A stretch of 16,413 nt of DNA from Podochytrium sp. JEL0797 (GCA_027596195.1 JADGJG010000569.1:1-16413), one strand, 5' to 3'. Counted from the stretch's first letter, positions 1 to 8,453 are shown. Numbers and translations are program-made. Notes: a model not told the origin generated them from the sequence alone.

Positions 1-880
1 AAACTCATCCGCAAATGTCGGCACAACATAGAACCCCATATAAACCAACTCGGGCAAAAACGTCAAGAGGTAAAAGTAGATTTCATCGTTGGGGCCGTTA
101 TTGTAATTTTTGTACAAGCTGAATGAGATCTTGATGGTGAGAAGGAGGCCTTGGACAATCAGAACTTGAGCGGGCTGTTCGGAGAGAAAAAGAGAGTCAG
201 TCGACGTCCGCCATGAGAAAAAAGTAGATGCTTACTCTCTTGACAGGATCCACACCCTTGAACACGGCGAAAATGGCAAACAGGGTCGGCAGCACGGCTA
301 AAGCAGTCAATCCCCAATACGCAATGTCGCGCAACAGCTCCTCCGTGGGAGTGATGGGGCTCGGAATGTTTGGCAGATACATGTTGAGATACGCGATCAG
401 CATGCCCGTGAATCCCAAAAACAAGAGATCCGAGATACGTTGAGCGAGTTTAAAGGATTGGAAACCGGGGAAGAGAAACTTGGCGCTGTGTGTGGTGGTT
501 GGATAAGAAAAGGAGTGGATGAACCCATAATTTTTTAATTGGGGTGCTTACCACGCGAAAGCGTTCATGACCAACGCCTTGAGCAGAGGAATGAAACCGA
601 TGGAATTGAAGACCATGGCAACAATACACAACGTCAAGTTCTCTGTGTTGTCTCCCACCAAACAAGCGGCTCTCAGCGCGAATCCGATCGCACGAACAGT
701 GGACCAGGCAACAAAGTAGAGGTAGATTGTGCGTGCGGCAGATGCGGAGGCTTTGACAGCGTAGAACGCAAACGCCGCAAGGAGGAGGACCGAGACGATG
801 GTACTCGCGATGGCGAGCGGGAGCGAGTCAAAGTGGAAGACCTTGGAAGCGATGTTGAAGCCGGGAGGGAAGGCGCTCAT
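1..880 (-). CDS. Seven-helix membrane protein, family 1, left copy (3' end cut by window edge)
   Basis: Three exons read on the minus strand: 880-552, 485-236 and 174-1. The introns are 551-486 (GTAAGC...CACACAG) and 235-175 (GTAAGC...CGAACAG, with a CTGAC branch site and a pyrimidine tract). Splicing gives one open frame of 251 residues that leaves the window at ...PTFADEF. The intact paralogue at 2419-3347 has only 17 more residues, so very little is missing. Hydrophobic segments lie near residues 20-42, 50-72, 82-108, 126-148, 163-185, 196-212 and 225-245, so I expect seven membrane helices. The function is unknown. The R-x-x-G in helix 2 and SIGFIPLL in helix 3 recall fungal DUF7702-type integral membrane proteins, but this is a weak resemblance from memory. 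The start is the ATG at 880, shared with the right-hand copy. The protein is nearly identical to that copy, yet intron 1 is unrelated in sequence. Confidence 0.85.
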
Positions 881-1430
881 TGGATTTTTTTTGGGTAGGC
901 TTGTGAGTTCCAGGCGGCGCTTAAAATCGCGCTTTGATTGCGGAAAAATCGTGGGTTATCTCCTGTTCAGCCTGGCGCTATTTCCGCAAACCACCGCGTC
1001 AATTTCAAAGTTCATAAACAGGATAAAGAAGAGAGGGATACCCAAATTAGATTAACCCATGTCGAAAATGTCTCCCACTTCGACAAATTGGGGATTTTAC
1101 GCAATAATTGAGGATGGTAGAGAAGATAAGGACATAGCTGACACAGTAATTGGGGATGGTAGGGAAGTTGCTAGTGTCGAAGGGGAGGGGGGTTGGGGAC
1201 CTTCGCCGGTAACCGACGACCCGTTTGGGATTATATCATCATTTTTTGTATTTCAAAGCTGTATTTTCAAAGGATGTCTTTTCTCTCAATCACCCCAATA
1301 TTTCGATGGCGTTATTTTTGTACCCAATCATTTTATATTTATTCGTTCATCTTTCCAACATGATATATACCCACATAATACAACCAATGATATTATGGTC
1401 TCTCCCCCATTCTGGGTCACTGAGCGTCAA
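881..1430. other. Intergenic region, 5' flank of the left family-1 gene
   Basis: I see no gene here. The first ~100 bases match the 5' flank of the right-hand copy (3348-3505), including GATTGCGGAAAAATCGTGG and TTCAGCCTGGCGCTAT. The rest is mostly unrelated to the right-hand block. It contains a 7-bp inverted repeat (TGTCGAA 1060-1066 / TTCGACA 1079-1085) and an imperfect 20-base direct repeat at 1106-1125 and 1148-1167 (core GGATGGTAG). The long plus-strand frames through here have no paralogue support. Confidence 0.6.
942..954 (-). promoter_or_regulatory. Shared upstream element CCACGATTTTTCC (site 1 of 4)
   Basis: The plus strand reads GGAAAAATCGTGG. The 12-base core CCACGATTTTTC is also found at 3412-3424 (same orientation) and at 2069-2080 and 5349-5360 (opposite orientation). 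All four lie in 5' flanks of family-1 genes or of their remnant. It is a candidate binding site for a common regulator. Confidence 0.5.
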
Positions 1431-1658
1431 TCACACCACGCGGATGTAGAAGCAGGTAAGGCGGATTATGAGCGAGATGGCGGCATAGAGGCAGATTTGC
1501 AAGCGGGTCGCTTGCGTTCGTTTCAGAGTGTAATAAGCGACTGTCGCGAAGAGGGAGAGGGAGAGAATGGCAGAGGCGAGGGCAAGAGGGAGTGTGGCGG
1601 TTGAAAAGGAGGTTGGTGCGGTTCGTGATGGTTGGACGAGGTCAATGAAGGATTCCAT
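1431..1658 (-). pseudogene. Internally deleted membrane protein, partner of 3679-4164
   Basis: A single open frame of 75 residues runs from ATG 1658 to the TGA at 1433-1431. The N-terminal 70 or so residues (core TSFSTATLPLALASAIL, then YYTLKRTQAT and IIRLTCFYIRV) match the 161-residue protein at 3679-4164 closely. The reading then jumps from FYIRV straight to the last residue and the same stop. About 261 bases (87 codons) are absent, so the deletion is in frame, with about 2 bases of shared sequence at the join. Two hydrophobic helices remain. The result is an open frame, so a small two-helix protein could still be made. I call it a pseudogene because the duplicate block around it is decaying. 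It sits between the left family-1 gene and a dead remnant of the third block gene. Confidence 0.6.
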
Positions 1659-1793
1659 TTTTGTTGCGAATATATTGATTGGGGGCTTGCCGCCTGCCAG
1701 TGTCAGGCAAGGGTACCAGGCGGGCTCATCAAACAACCACCGCCATTCATTCCAATTTCTAATCCAATATAATATATTTCCTTTCTACATTGC

Positions 1794-1989
1794 TTACTTC
1801 TGTCGCTCAACATCACCCCTCTCCGCGTTGCGCGACCCCTTACCACCATTTCCATAACCACCAGCCCCCAGCGCCGCAAACTCCTCCGCAAACGTCGAAT
1901 GCAATAAACCACCATATACAAAGTCTCAGGCAAGTAACTCAACGCGTAAAAATACACCTCCGAGTTGGGACCGTTGTGTTCCATTTGGT
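1794..1989 (-). pseudogene. Remnant of exon 3 of a family-1 gene (copy of the 4287-5244 gene)
   Basis: This stretch matches exon 3 of the gene at 4287-5244 from its stop codon (TAA, 1796-1794) to the codons for its DHNGPNSE motif. About 196 of 258 bases remain. A one-base deletion near 1905-1915 (AATAAACCACC against CATAAGCTACC) puts the C-terminal part out of frame. Exons 1 and 2 and the start of exon 3 are missing. Upstream the sequence switches abruptly to the promoter-type sequence at 1995. No functional product is expected. Confidence 0.8.
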
Positions 1990-2260
1990 CAGGATGGGCT
2001 CCTTTTATGCTTTAGCAGGGAAAAATGCCGCCAGTTAAATTGGGCCTGGGCTCTGTGATCATGGAATTCCACGATTTTTCGAAACGCCTGGGCAGTATGA
2101 CGATGTGTTGAATGACTAAACTCGCGCACACCGGTGAATGCACCTCAGCAAGAAAGCAAATTCTTTCTAAAGGATAAGAGTGGATTCTGAAAAACAAAAG
2201 AAACAAAAACGGAAAAGAAAAAAAACCGAAAAAACAGCCCCCCTGCACAGTAGCAGCACT
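1990..2260 (-). promoter_or_regulatory. Orphan copy of the promoter region of the 4287-5244 gene
   Basis: This is homologous to 5277-5530, the 5' flank of the intact right-hand gene. It keeps GGCTCCTTTTATGCTT (minus-strand reading CATAAAAGG, TATA-like), the CCACGATTTTTCGAAACGCC block at 2069-2088 and an A-rich tract (2190-2240). The gene it once drove is deleted, so the promoter now abuts a truncated exon 3. Confidence 0.7.
2069..2080 (+). promoter_or_regulatory. Shared upstream element CCACGATTTTTC (site 3 of 4, reversed)
   Basis: Reads CCACGATTTTTC on the plus strand, inside the orphan promoter, followed by GAAACGCC. Confidence 0.5.
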
Positions 2261-2305
2261 ATTTATGGGAATAAATGGAGATTCATTTTTCGATTCAAAG
2301 AGTCA

Positions 2306-2375
2306 GACTTCACTCTTGCACACATCCTCTCGCAGCCGACTCTAATGCGGCAAAATCGTTCGCAAACGTTGGGAA
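2306..2375 (-). repeat. Degenerate copy of the 3' end of family-1 exon 3
   Basis: Plus-strand bases here (ACTTCACTCTTGCACACATC, then GCGGCAAAATCGTTCGCAAACGTTGGG) align with 2424-2490, the end of the last exon of the right family-1 gene (ACTTCACTCTTGGACACATC, then GCAGCAAACTCATCCGCAAATGTCGG). Many substitutions remove any reading frame. It lies just downstream of the intact gene's stop. It looks like the relic of a third, older duplicate, or a local tail duplication. Confidence 0.6.
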
Positions 2376-2418
2376 GAGATCATCATTTTTATTCTATGAA
2401 TCTACTCAGCTCACAGCG

Positions 2419-3347
2419 TCACACTTCACTCTTGGACACATCCTCCACGGCAGCACTAACCCCCAAAGCAGCAAACTCATCCGCAAATGTCGGCACAACA
2501 TAGAACCCCATATAAACCAACTCGGGCAAAAACGTCAAGAGGTAAAAGTAGATTTCATCGTTGGGGCCGTTGTTGTAGTTTTTGTACAAGCTGAATGAGA
2601 TCTTGATGGTGAGAAGGAGTCCTTGGACAATCAACACTTGAGCGGGCTGTTCGGAGAGAAAAAGAGAGTCAGTCGACGTCCGCCGTGAAAAAACAAATTC
2701 TTACTCTCTTGACAGGATCCACACCCGTGAACACGGCGAAAATGGCAAACAAGGTCGGCAAAACAGCCAATGCAGTCAACCCCCAATACGCAATGTCGCG
2801 CAACAGCTCCTCCGTCGAAGTGATGGGGCTGGGAATGTTTGGCAGATACATGTTGAGATACGCGATAAGCATGCCCGTGAATCCCAAAAACAAGAGGTCA
2901 GAGATACGTTGAGCAAGTTTAAAGGACTGGAAAGTGGGGAAGAGGAATTTGGCGCTGATGGACAGTAATATTTGATGAGCAAAACATTCGAAACCAAATT
3001 ATCTTTATTGGTACTCACCACGCGAAAGCGTTCGTGACCAATGCCTTGAGCAGAGGGATAAAGCCGATGGAATTGAAGACCATTGCAACGATACACAACG
3101 TCAAGTTCTCTGTGTTGTCTCCAACCAGACAGGCTGCTCTCAGTGCGAATCCGATCGCACGAACAGTGGACCAGGCAACAAAGTAGAGGTAGATTGTACG
3201 TGCGGCAGATGCGGAGGCTTTGACAGCGTAAAACACAAAAACCACAAGGAGGAGGACCGAGACAACGGTACTCGCAATGGCGAGTGGGAGCGAGTCAAAG
3301 TGGAAGACTGTGGAGGCGATGTTGAAGCCGGGAGGAAATGCGCTCAT
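2419..3347 (-). CDS. Seven-helix membrane protein, family 1, right copy
   Basis: Three exons: 3347-3019, 2954-2705 and 2646-2419 (329+250+228 bases), giving 268 residues. The introns are 3018-2955 (GTGAGT...CATCAG, phase 2) and 2704-2647 (GTAAGA...CGAACAG, phase 0). Likely helices are at residues 20-42, 50-72, 82-108, 126-148, 163-185, 196-212 and 225-245. Helix 3 carries SIGFIPLL, and the C terminus is acidic (VEDVSKSEV). There is no signal peptide: helix 1 follows a short ~19-residue N terminus. The protein differs from the left copy by only a few residues in exon 1 (for example K13 to T). The function is not known. A resemblance to fungal DUF7702-type membrane proteins is possible but unproven. 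Intron 2 is almost identical to that of the left copy, whereas intron 1 is not. Confidence 0.88.
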
Positions 3348-3411
3348 TGGTTCCTTTTTTTGGGGTTGGCTTGAGAGGTTTCAGGCGGCGCCTGGACAAC
3401 GCTGTGATTGC

Positions 3412-3424
3412 GGAAAAATCGTGG
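3412..3424 (-). promoter_or_regulatory. Shared upstream element CCACGATTTTTCC (site 2 of 4)
   Basis: It has the same sequence and orientation as the element at 942-954, about 65-75 bases upstream of the ATG at 3347. The hairpin begins two bases beyond it. Confidence 0.5.
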
Positions 3425-3425
3425 G

Positions 3426-3452
3426 ATCTGCGAAAATGGATTTTTCGCAGAT
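3426..3452. repeat. 11-bp inverted repeat (hairpin) in the 5' flank
   Basis: ATCTGCGAAAA and TTTTCGCAGAT pair perfectly around a 5-base loop, about 80-105 bases upstream of the ATG of the 2419-3347 gene. The left-hand duplicate goes from ATCGTGGG directly to a short TTATCTCC spacer, so the hairpin was gained in one copy or lost in the other. Confidence 0.85.
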
Positions 3453-3678
3453 TTTTCAAATGTGCACCCCTGTCGAACTCTGTTGTTCAGCCTGGCGCTA
3501 TCTCCAAAAATCAAAACATTTCCTTTTCAGAGATGAAGAAATAGTTGAAAGCTGCTTGGCCAGGCCACAGCACAGCAAACAGGTGAGTGCCGGACACATT
3601 ACAGTATTTCGATTGCGAACTGGATTGATACTTCCCGTGCGAATTCAACCAATGATGTATATATTCTTTGCGGCTCAA

Positions 3679-4164
3679 TCACACCACCCTCAAAAACGGC
3701 ACAACCTCCAACCCCACAAAATATCCCACCAACCCCACCACCTCTCCAACCCCCCATTTTGCCACATCCCACAACAACTTCTCCCCCGCCCACACAGGCA
3801 TCCCTTCCACCGCCGGATACACCCTCGTCCATGCCCCGTCTTTCCCGGTATACATGAACACGATCGGATGCGGGAGGTAAGCGTCCATTCCGGCGTATGG
3901 GGAGAGGAAGCAGAGTGGGCCTGTGGAGTAGTTGAGGATGCAGGATACGCGGATGTAGAAGCAGGTAAGTCGGATTATGAGTGTGATGACGACGTGGATG
4001 CAGATTTGGAAGCGGGTGGCTTGAGTTCGTTTCAGAGTGTAATAAACGACTGTCGCGAAGAGGGAGAATGAGAGGATGGCGGAGGCGAGGGCGAGGGGGA
4101 GTGTGGCGGTTGAAAAGGAGGTTGGTGTGGGTCGCAAAAGGTTGAGTTCGGTGAAGGTTTCCAT
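3679..4164 (-). CDS. Short membrane protein related to family 1
   Basis: A single intronless frame of 161 residues runs from ATG 4164 to TGA 3679-3681. A short N terminus leads into LPLALASAIL and a hydrophobic helix (about residues 20-42), then KRTQAT, then a second helix with IIRLTCFYIRV. This matches helices 1-2 of the full-length family-1 proteins (LPLAIAST..., VRAIGFALRAA). The second half (PYAGMDAYLPHP, a Trp-rich stretch, then VGEVVGLVGYFVGLEVV as a possible last helix) does not align with them. It may be a genuine short family member, or a 5' gene fragment that acquired a new C terminus. It lies in the same orientation between two full-length relatives. Its left-hand duplicate at 1431-1658 has lost the middle. 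The codons stay open throughout, which mildly favours a functional gene. No function can be assigned. Confidence 0.6.
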   Translation of the reverse strand: METFTELNLLRPTPTSFSTATLPLALASAILSFSLFATVVYYTLKRTQATRFQICIHVVITLIIRLTCFYIRVSCILNYSTGPLCFLSPYAGMDAYLPHPIVFMYTGKDGAWTRVYPAVEGMPVWAGEKLLWDVAKWGVGEVVGLVGYFVGLEVVPFLRVV

Positions 4165-4286
4165 TTTGTTGCAGAATTGATTGGAGGCTTCACAAGCCTG
4201 CAAGGCAAAAAGGTGTCAGGCGCCGTCAAACAACCACCGCCATTCCGATTTCTAATCCAATATAATATATTTCCTTTCTACATTGC

Positions 4287-5244
4287 TTACTTCTGTCGCT
4301 CAACATCACCCCTCTCCGCGTCACGCGACCCCTTGCCACCATTTCCATCACCACCAGCCCCCAACGACGCAAACTCCTCCGCAAACGTCGGATGCACATA
4401 AGCTACCATATACAAAAGCTCAGGCAAGTAACTCAACGCGTAAAAGTACGCCTCCGAGTTGGGCCCGTTGTGGTCCATTTGGTATAACGCGAACCCCATT
4501 TTGAGGGTTAAGAGGAGACCTTGCAGGGTGAGGACGAGTGCAGGCTGTATGTATGTGTGTGTCGTAAGTTTTTCTTGCAAGAGGAACGGGTTGGGTTGTT
4601 CGGAGGGGTGGGCACTCAACTCGTTTCAACGCGTCAACCCCCCTCATGGCCAACACCACCGCGCCCACCGTCGGAGCCACCGTGAGCACCACTAATCCCC
4701 AATACGCGACATCCCTCATCGCTGTTTCTCTCGGCGAAATAGGCGCCGGGAGTTTCGGCATGTAAAGATTCATGTACGCGATGATGAGCGCCGTGCAAGC
4801 CAGGAATGCGAGTGTGGTTGCTTTTTGGACACGGCTGAAAAAGGCTGGTGGGAGGTGGGGCAAGAGGAACTTGTAGCTGTTTGGGGGTATGATAAGTCAT
4901 TGATTCTTGACACGGGCTTGAACCAACCATGAAAGCACATTCATGATCAACACTTTCAGAAGTGGAATAAACCCAATCGAACTAAATACCAACGCATTCG
5001 CGCACAACACCACGTTCTGATTGTTTGCGCCGACGAGACAGGCTGTTCGGAGTCCGAATCCGACCGTTCGCAGCACGGACCATGAGACAAAGTAGAGATA
5101 GATAGTTCGCACTCCCGGCGAGGACGGTTTGAGTGCGTGGAACGTGGTGGCCGCCGTGAAGAGAAGAGAGAGGATGGTTCCCGCTATGGCAAGCGGGAGG
5201 GAGTCAAAGTTGAATGCGCGGGCGTAGTCGAATCCTGTGCTCAT
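4287..5244 (-). CDS. Seven-helix membrane protein, family 1, divergent third block gene
   Basis: Three exons: 5244-4928, 4876-4621 and 4544-4287 (317+256+258 bases), giving 276 residues. Intron positions and phases (2, then 0) match the other family-1 genes. The donors are weak (GTTGGT at 4927, GTTGAG at 4620) and the acceptors good (CAAACAG, CATACAG). Conserved blocks are FDSLPLAIA, RTIYLYFVSWS, SIGFIPLLK, IIAYMNLYMP, DVAYWGL, GLLLTLK and SYLPELLYM, spread over seven predicted helices. The C terminus is a hydrophilic Gly/Asp/Arg-rich tail (GAGGDGNGGKGS). It is clearly paralogous to the 2419-3347 protein but much more diverged than the two block-1 copies are from each other. This places the family split before the block duplication. 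A TATA-like CATAAAAGG lies about 40 bases upstream of the ATG. The function is unknown. Confidence 0.82.
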
Positions 5245-5624
5245 GTTTGGTGATTGGTGGTGGTCTTTTGTCGGGCTAGGCTCCTTTTATGCTTCAACTT
5301 TGAGAAAAGGCCTCCAGTATTGTGCCTGGGCTGTGATAACATGAAATTCCACGATTTTTCGAAACGCCAGGGCGGGTTTGCAATGGTGATTTGATGTGCA
5401 CACCAGACTCCTTCACACTGGTTCATGCAGCTCAGCATGAAAAATGAATGATTTCTAAAAGATGAGAGTGTATTCTGAAGAAGAAAAAACAAAAGGAAAA
5501 CAAAAAAAGCAAAAACAAACAGCAACCCCCCTCACCCCCTCCTGCACATTTTTATATTACAACGGCACCCTCGCAGCAAAAAACACCCCACATACCCCCC
5601 ATTTCAGTTCCAATGCTGCATGAT
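5245..5624. promoter_or_regulatory. Promoter region of the 4287-5244 gene; edge of the duplicated block
   Basis: No gene is seen. It contains a TATA-like element (plus strand CCTTTTATG, 5283-5291) and CCACGATTTTTCGAAACGCC at 5349-5368. The A-rich tract at 5477-5520 is shared with 1995-2260. Similarity to the left block stops near 5540, which marks the right edge of the duplication. The last ~80 bases are 3' flank of the first GATA gene. Confidence 0.65.
5349..5360 (+). promoter_or_regulatory. Shared upstream element CCACGATTTTTC (site 4 of 4, reversed)
   Basis: It lies about 105-116 bases upstream of the ATG at 5244. The orientation is opposite to the sites before the other family-1 genes. 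Confidence 0.5.
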
Positions 5625-6913
5625 TCAAGCCTCCTCCACTTCCCTCGTCGCATTCGCCAAAATCATCAATGCGTCAAACCCATGAAACTCAGCCTCACTC
5701 ATGACCCCGCCACCCACTGCCCCAGACTCCACCGTCGTGGATAAAACACCAACGCTCGTGGGTGTGGTAAAAGTAGGTTCCGAAAGCACCGGGCTCACAC
5801 TGCTACTCGCTTCCAAATGCGTGGTCGGTGGAGTCGAGAGAACAACCTGCGCAGGAGAAGTCGACGCGGACTTCCTTGGTTTCTTGACTTTCGGGGCCAC
5901 TGCCGCAGGTGTAGCGGATAAGGGAGACGTGGGCCGTTTTGAACCCGTGGTGGCGGTGGAGGAAGGGTCGATGGGAGTGGGTGGAGCGGTTTTGGAGCTA
6001 CCAGCGCGGTTCCTTCGTCGGATAACAGAAGATTTCATGGTCACAGGACGGGTTGTGCCATGTAAGCGAAAGTAGAGGCCACAGGCGTTGCAGATGCTTT
6101 TGCCGTTATCGTCTCTGTTGTGGGGTTTTAATTGACAGGATTGTTTAGTAAAACTATTGAACTCTTCCATCCTCTCCATTTGCTGAAGACGAACCTGCGC
6201 CAAAGAGGAGTCGTGGTCGTTGAGCAATTGATACACACATTCTCCTCACGTCCCACCACGAGTGATTCAGCAGGCACCGGCACAGTCGATGGGGCTACGG
6301 ACGCGAGGATTCCCGCCGTCGAGGGGACGGTTGTGACGGGGCTTACAGTCGCGAGATACGCGGTTTGAAGTGGTGTTACGGGGGGCATGGACATGATTTG
6401 TTGCACGGGTGGTTGCGCGATGGGTGGCACTTGGTGGTATTGCGGGAAAGGGAAGGGAGGTTGGATGGATGCAGAGGGTGTGTATTGAAGGGGAAGCGAG
6501 AGGGTGGGTGGAACGGGCGCTCTCGTTTTTGCGACTGATTTGTGGGAAACAAACAAGATGAGATTAGCAACATTAAATTTTTGATAAGGAGATAACAGGA
6601 GGTGGAGGGACCAATGGGAGTCATTCTGTGGCAAGGTTCGATGACTCCTGTCAAGGCCTTGTTGTTTGTCCCGACACTCTCTCCCCAACACGCTACACCC
6701 CGCTCCCTTGCGTTACTCACCACACTCTGAGCACAAATAGCCCCCACCCGGCATCCTCTTGTAAAACTCAGCATCGGCACAGCGACACTGCGCACACTGC
6801 ATCATCTGCATCATCCCCGGTGTCTCAGCTTGTTCGCAATGGCTGCTTCCAAAGAGTCCCACGGCCGTGCGGAACGACGGCAGCGAGTGAGTGGGCGGCG
6901 AGTGGGTCGGCAT
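5625..6913 (-). CDS. GATA-type transcription factor with paired zinc fingers (GATA gene 1)
   Basis: Three exons: 6913-6721, 6534-6195 and 6114-5625, giving 340 residues. Intron 1 is 6720-6535 (GTGAGT...AAATCAG, TGCTAAT branch). Intron 2 is 6194-6115 (GTTCGT...CAACAG, TACTAAAC branch). It encodes a presumed nuclear DNA-binding regulator. The N-terminal finger has C40-x2-C43-x17-C61-x2-C64 but lacks the usual W-R-R (it reads EFYKRM). The C-terminal finger C165-x2-C168-x17-C186-x2-C189 is canonical: [21 protein letters not shown], then a basic tail RPVTMKSSVIRRRNR as in fungal GATA factors that bind GATA sites. Pro/Thr/Ser-rich linkers flank the fingers. The ATG at 6913 is the first in frame; an upstream exon cannot be excluded. 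Intron 2 splits the C-finger just after WRR. Of the four paralogues this one has the most conventional DNA-binding tail. Confidence 0.88.
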
Positions 6914-7104
6914 CGGTGAGTTGGCGGTTGTTTCAACGGGCAGATAACGGCAATTTTTTTTGTCGCTTCCGAGATACGAGATTCCCACTCGGGGGAATCC
7001 GGGTGCGAAAAATCAATTCGCGATGCTTTGCCAACACACACCCCCTGGTTCCCAAGCACTTTTATTACACTTTGCACACCACCTTCTCCCTTATCTCACC
7101 ACCG
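6914..7104. other. Spacer between GATA genes 1 and 2
   Basis: This is a short intergenic region. It contains a 7-bp inverted repeat (GATTCCC 6980-6986 / GGGAATC 6993-6999) that could be a promoter element or hairpin upstream of GATA gene 1. Nothing else is recognised. Confidence 0.5.
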
Positions 7105-8190
7105 CTAAATCACGCGAACCTCCTCCGGTGGCGACAACATCTCCGCCTTATTCCCCTTCGCCACCCGCCTCCTCCTCCGAATCACCCCGCTCTTTGACCC
7201 CACCAATTCCACCGGCCGTTCCACTCCATGTAACCGGAAATAAAGCCCACACGCGTTACAGACCGTTTGTCCCGTATTCGAGCGCCGCCAGAGAGTCGTG
7301 GTGGTGGTGGAACACGTTGCGCAGGTTGGGCCCCCAAGGGTCGTGATGGGTGATGCGCGTGGGACGCGGGGTTTCCTTGCGGATATTTCTTTGGGTTGGG
7401 AGGGGACGGTGGTGGGTGGGGGAGGGATGGGGAAGTCTCGAATAGATGGTGGGTACGCGTTTGTGCTCGGGCGTTCAACCAGCGTGTGGGGTTCTTGTGG
7501 TTGCGCATACGAGGATGCATAGGATTGGTACAGTGGGGTGGGGAGTGAGTCGGAAGGGGCTGTGGGATGGTGCGAGAATAAGTGGTTCGCTACTGACGGT
7601 GGCGGCAAGACGGGAGATGGAATCAATGGGGAGGAATGTTGACTCTGTTCGAGGTGTCCCGGGGCTGAAACGGGGCTCGAATTCGGTATGGCGTGGTGAG
7701 GCGGAGGCGGAGGAGCAGCCGCATTGAAGTGATCGTAATACTCGGACCCTAAAAAATTAAATTAGCGACAAGATGCGATTAGATAACAAAACTTACCACT
7801 GCATCCATCGCACAGCAGTTCTTGATAATACCCTCTCCGCCATGCACACGAGCGATCGGTTCCGCATCGATAACACCCATGTTCGCGGTACACCGTCGAG
7901 GTTTGCGGATGGTGGTGGAGATGCGAGTGGGTACCGTTGTTGGGGTCTGCAACGTACGAGTTGTCGTGGTATTGGTGTGGGTACGGCATGGGAGCAGGTG
8001 CGTTGGAGATCGGGGTTGGAAGAGTCGGGAGATAAGGGTGGTGGTGGTGTTGATGTTGAGCGATCGGGTGGTGGTGATAGCTGGCGTGCGTGTTATCGTC
8101 ATAAGAGTGTGTGTAGGTTGGGTCTGTAGGTGGTGCATCGCGGGGAGCCGCGGAGTACAGCGGCGGGAGGCGGATTCCGAGAGATTGCAT
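7105..8190 (-). CDS. GATA-type transcription factor with paired zinc fingers, His-rich N terminus (GATA gene 2)
   Basis: Two exons: 8190-7797 and 7748-7105, giving 345 residues. The 48-base intron (7796-7749) has a GTAAGT donor, a GCTAAT branch and a TTTTTTAG acceptor. The N terminus begins [11 protein letters not shown] and is followed by a histidine-rich stretch (about residues 39-52). The N-finger is C106-x2-C109-x17-C127-x2-C130 with AWRRG but CDGC instead of CNAC. The C-finger is C274-x2-C277-x17-C295-x2-C298, canonical ([21 protein letters not shown]), with the basic tail GVIRRRRR. Long Pro/Ser/His-rich linkers suggest a disordered regulatory region. No intron interrupts the C-finger, unlike GATA genes 1 and 3. 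Expected to act in the nucleus at GATA motifs; its targets are unknown. Confidence 0.88.
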
Positions 8191-8453
8191 GGTTTGCGGA
8201 AAATATTTTCAATGGCAGCGCCACCCTGATTTGATCTGTATCGTTATCGCTGTTTTCAAGCGATTAGGGTGTCTATATATGAAGAGATTTCTCTTCTCAA
8301 AAACAGGTAATCTTATGGAAGATGCGGAGGAATGGGCAAGGATTCTTGGCTCCTTTTTCAATTTCAGATTGATCAACAAGAAATTCTATTGCGATACCAA
8401 TAAACAAAAACCAAGCGCGCACACAAGTACACAAAATGTCTCTCTTTCGCATC

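Larger units (their letters stand above)
3348..3678. promoter_or_regulatory. 5' flank of the right family-1 gene, with an inserted hairpin
   Basis: No gene is visible. Bases 3376-3424 and 3485-3501 match the left copy's flank (GGCGGCGC, GGAAAAATCGTGG, TTCAGCCTGGCGCTAT). Between them about 50 extra bases are present only here. They include an 11-bp perfect inverted repeat (ATCTGCGAAAA 3426-3436 / TTTTCGCAGAT 3442-3452, loop TGGAT). The remainder to 3678 is 3' flank of the neighbouring gene and unlike the left block, apart from a short CAACCAATGAT match. Confidence 0.6.

Noticed and set aside
1059..1604. 181-codon plus-strand open frame
   Set aside because: It overlaps the deleted gene on the opposite strand and an intergenic stretch not conserved in the duplicate block.
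3277..4071. 264-codon plus-strand open frame
   Set aside because: It runs antisense across exon 1 and the short gene, both supported by paralogues. Its own translation is low-complexity and unlike any relative.
5701..6075. 124-codon plus-strand open frame
   Set aside because: It is antisense to the last exon of GATA gene 1, whose finger and tail are clearly coding on the minus strand.
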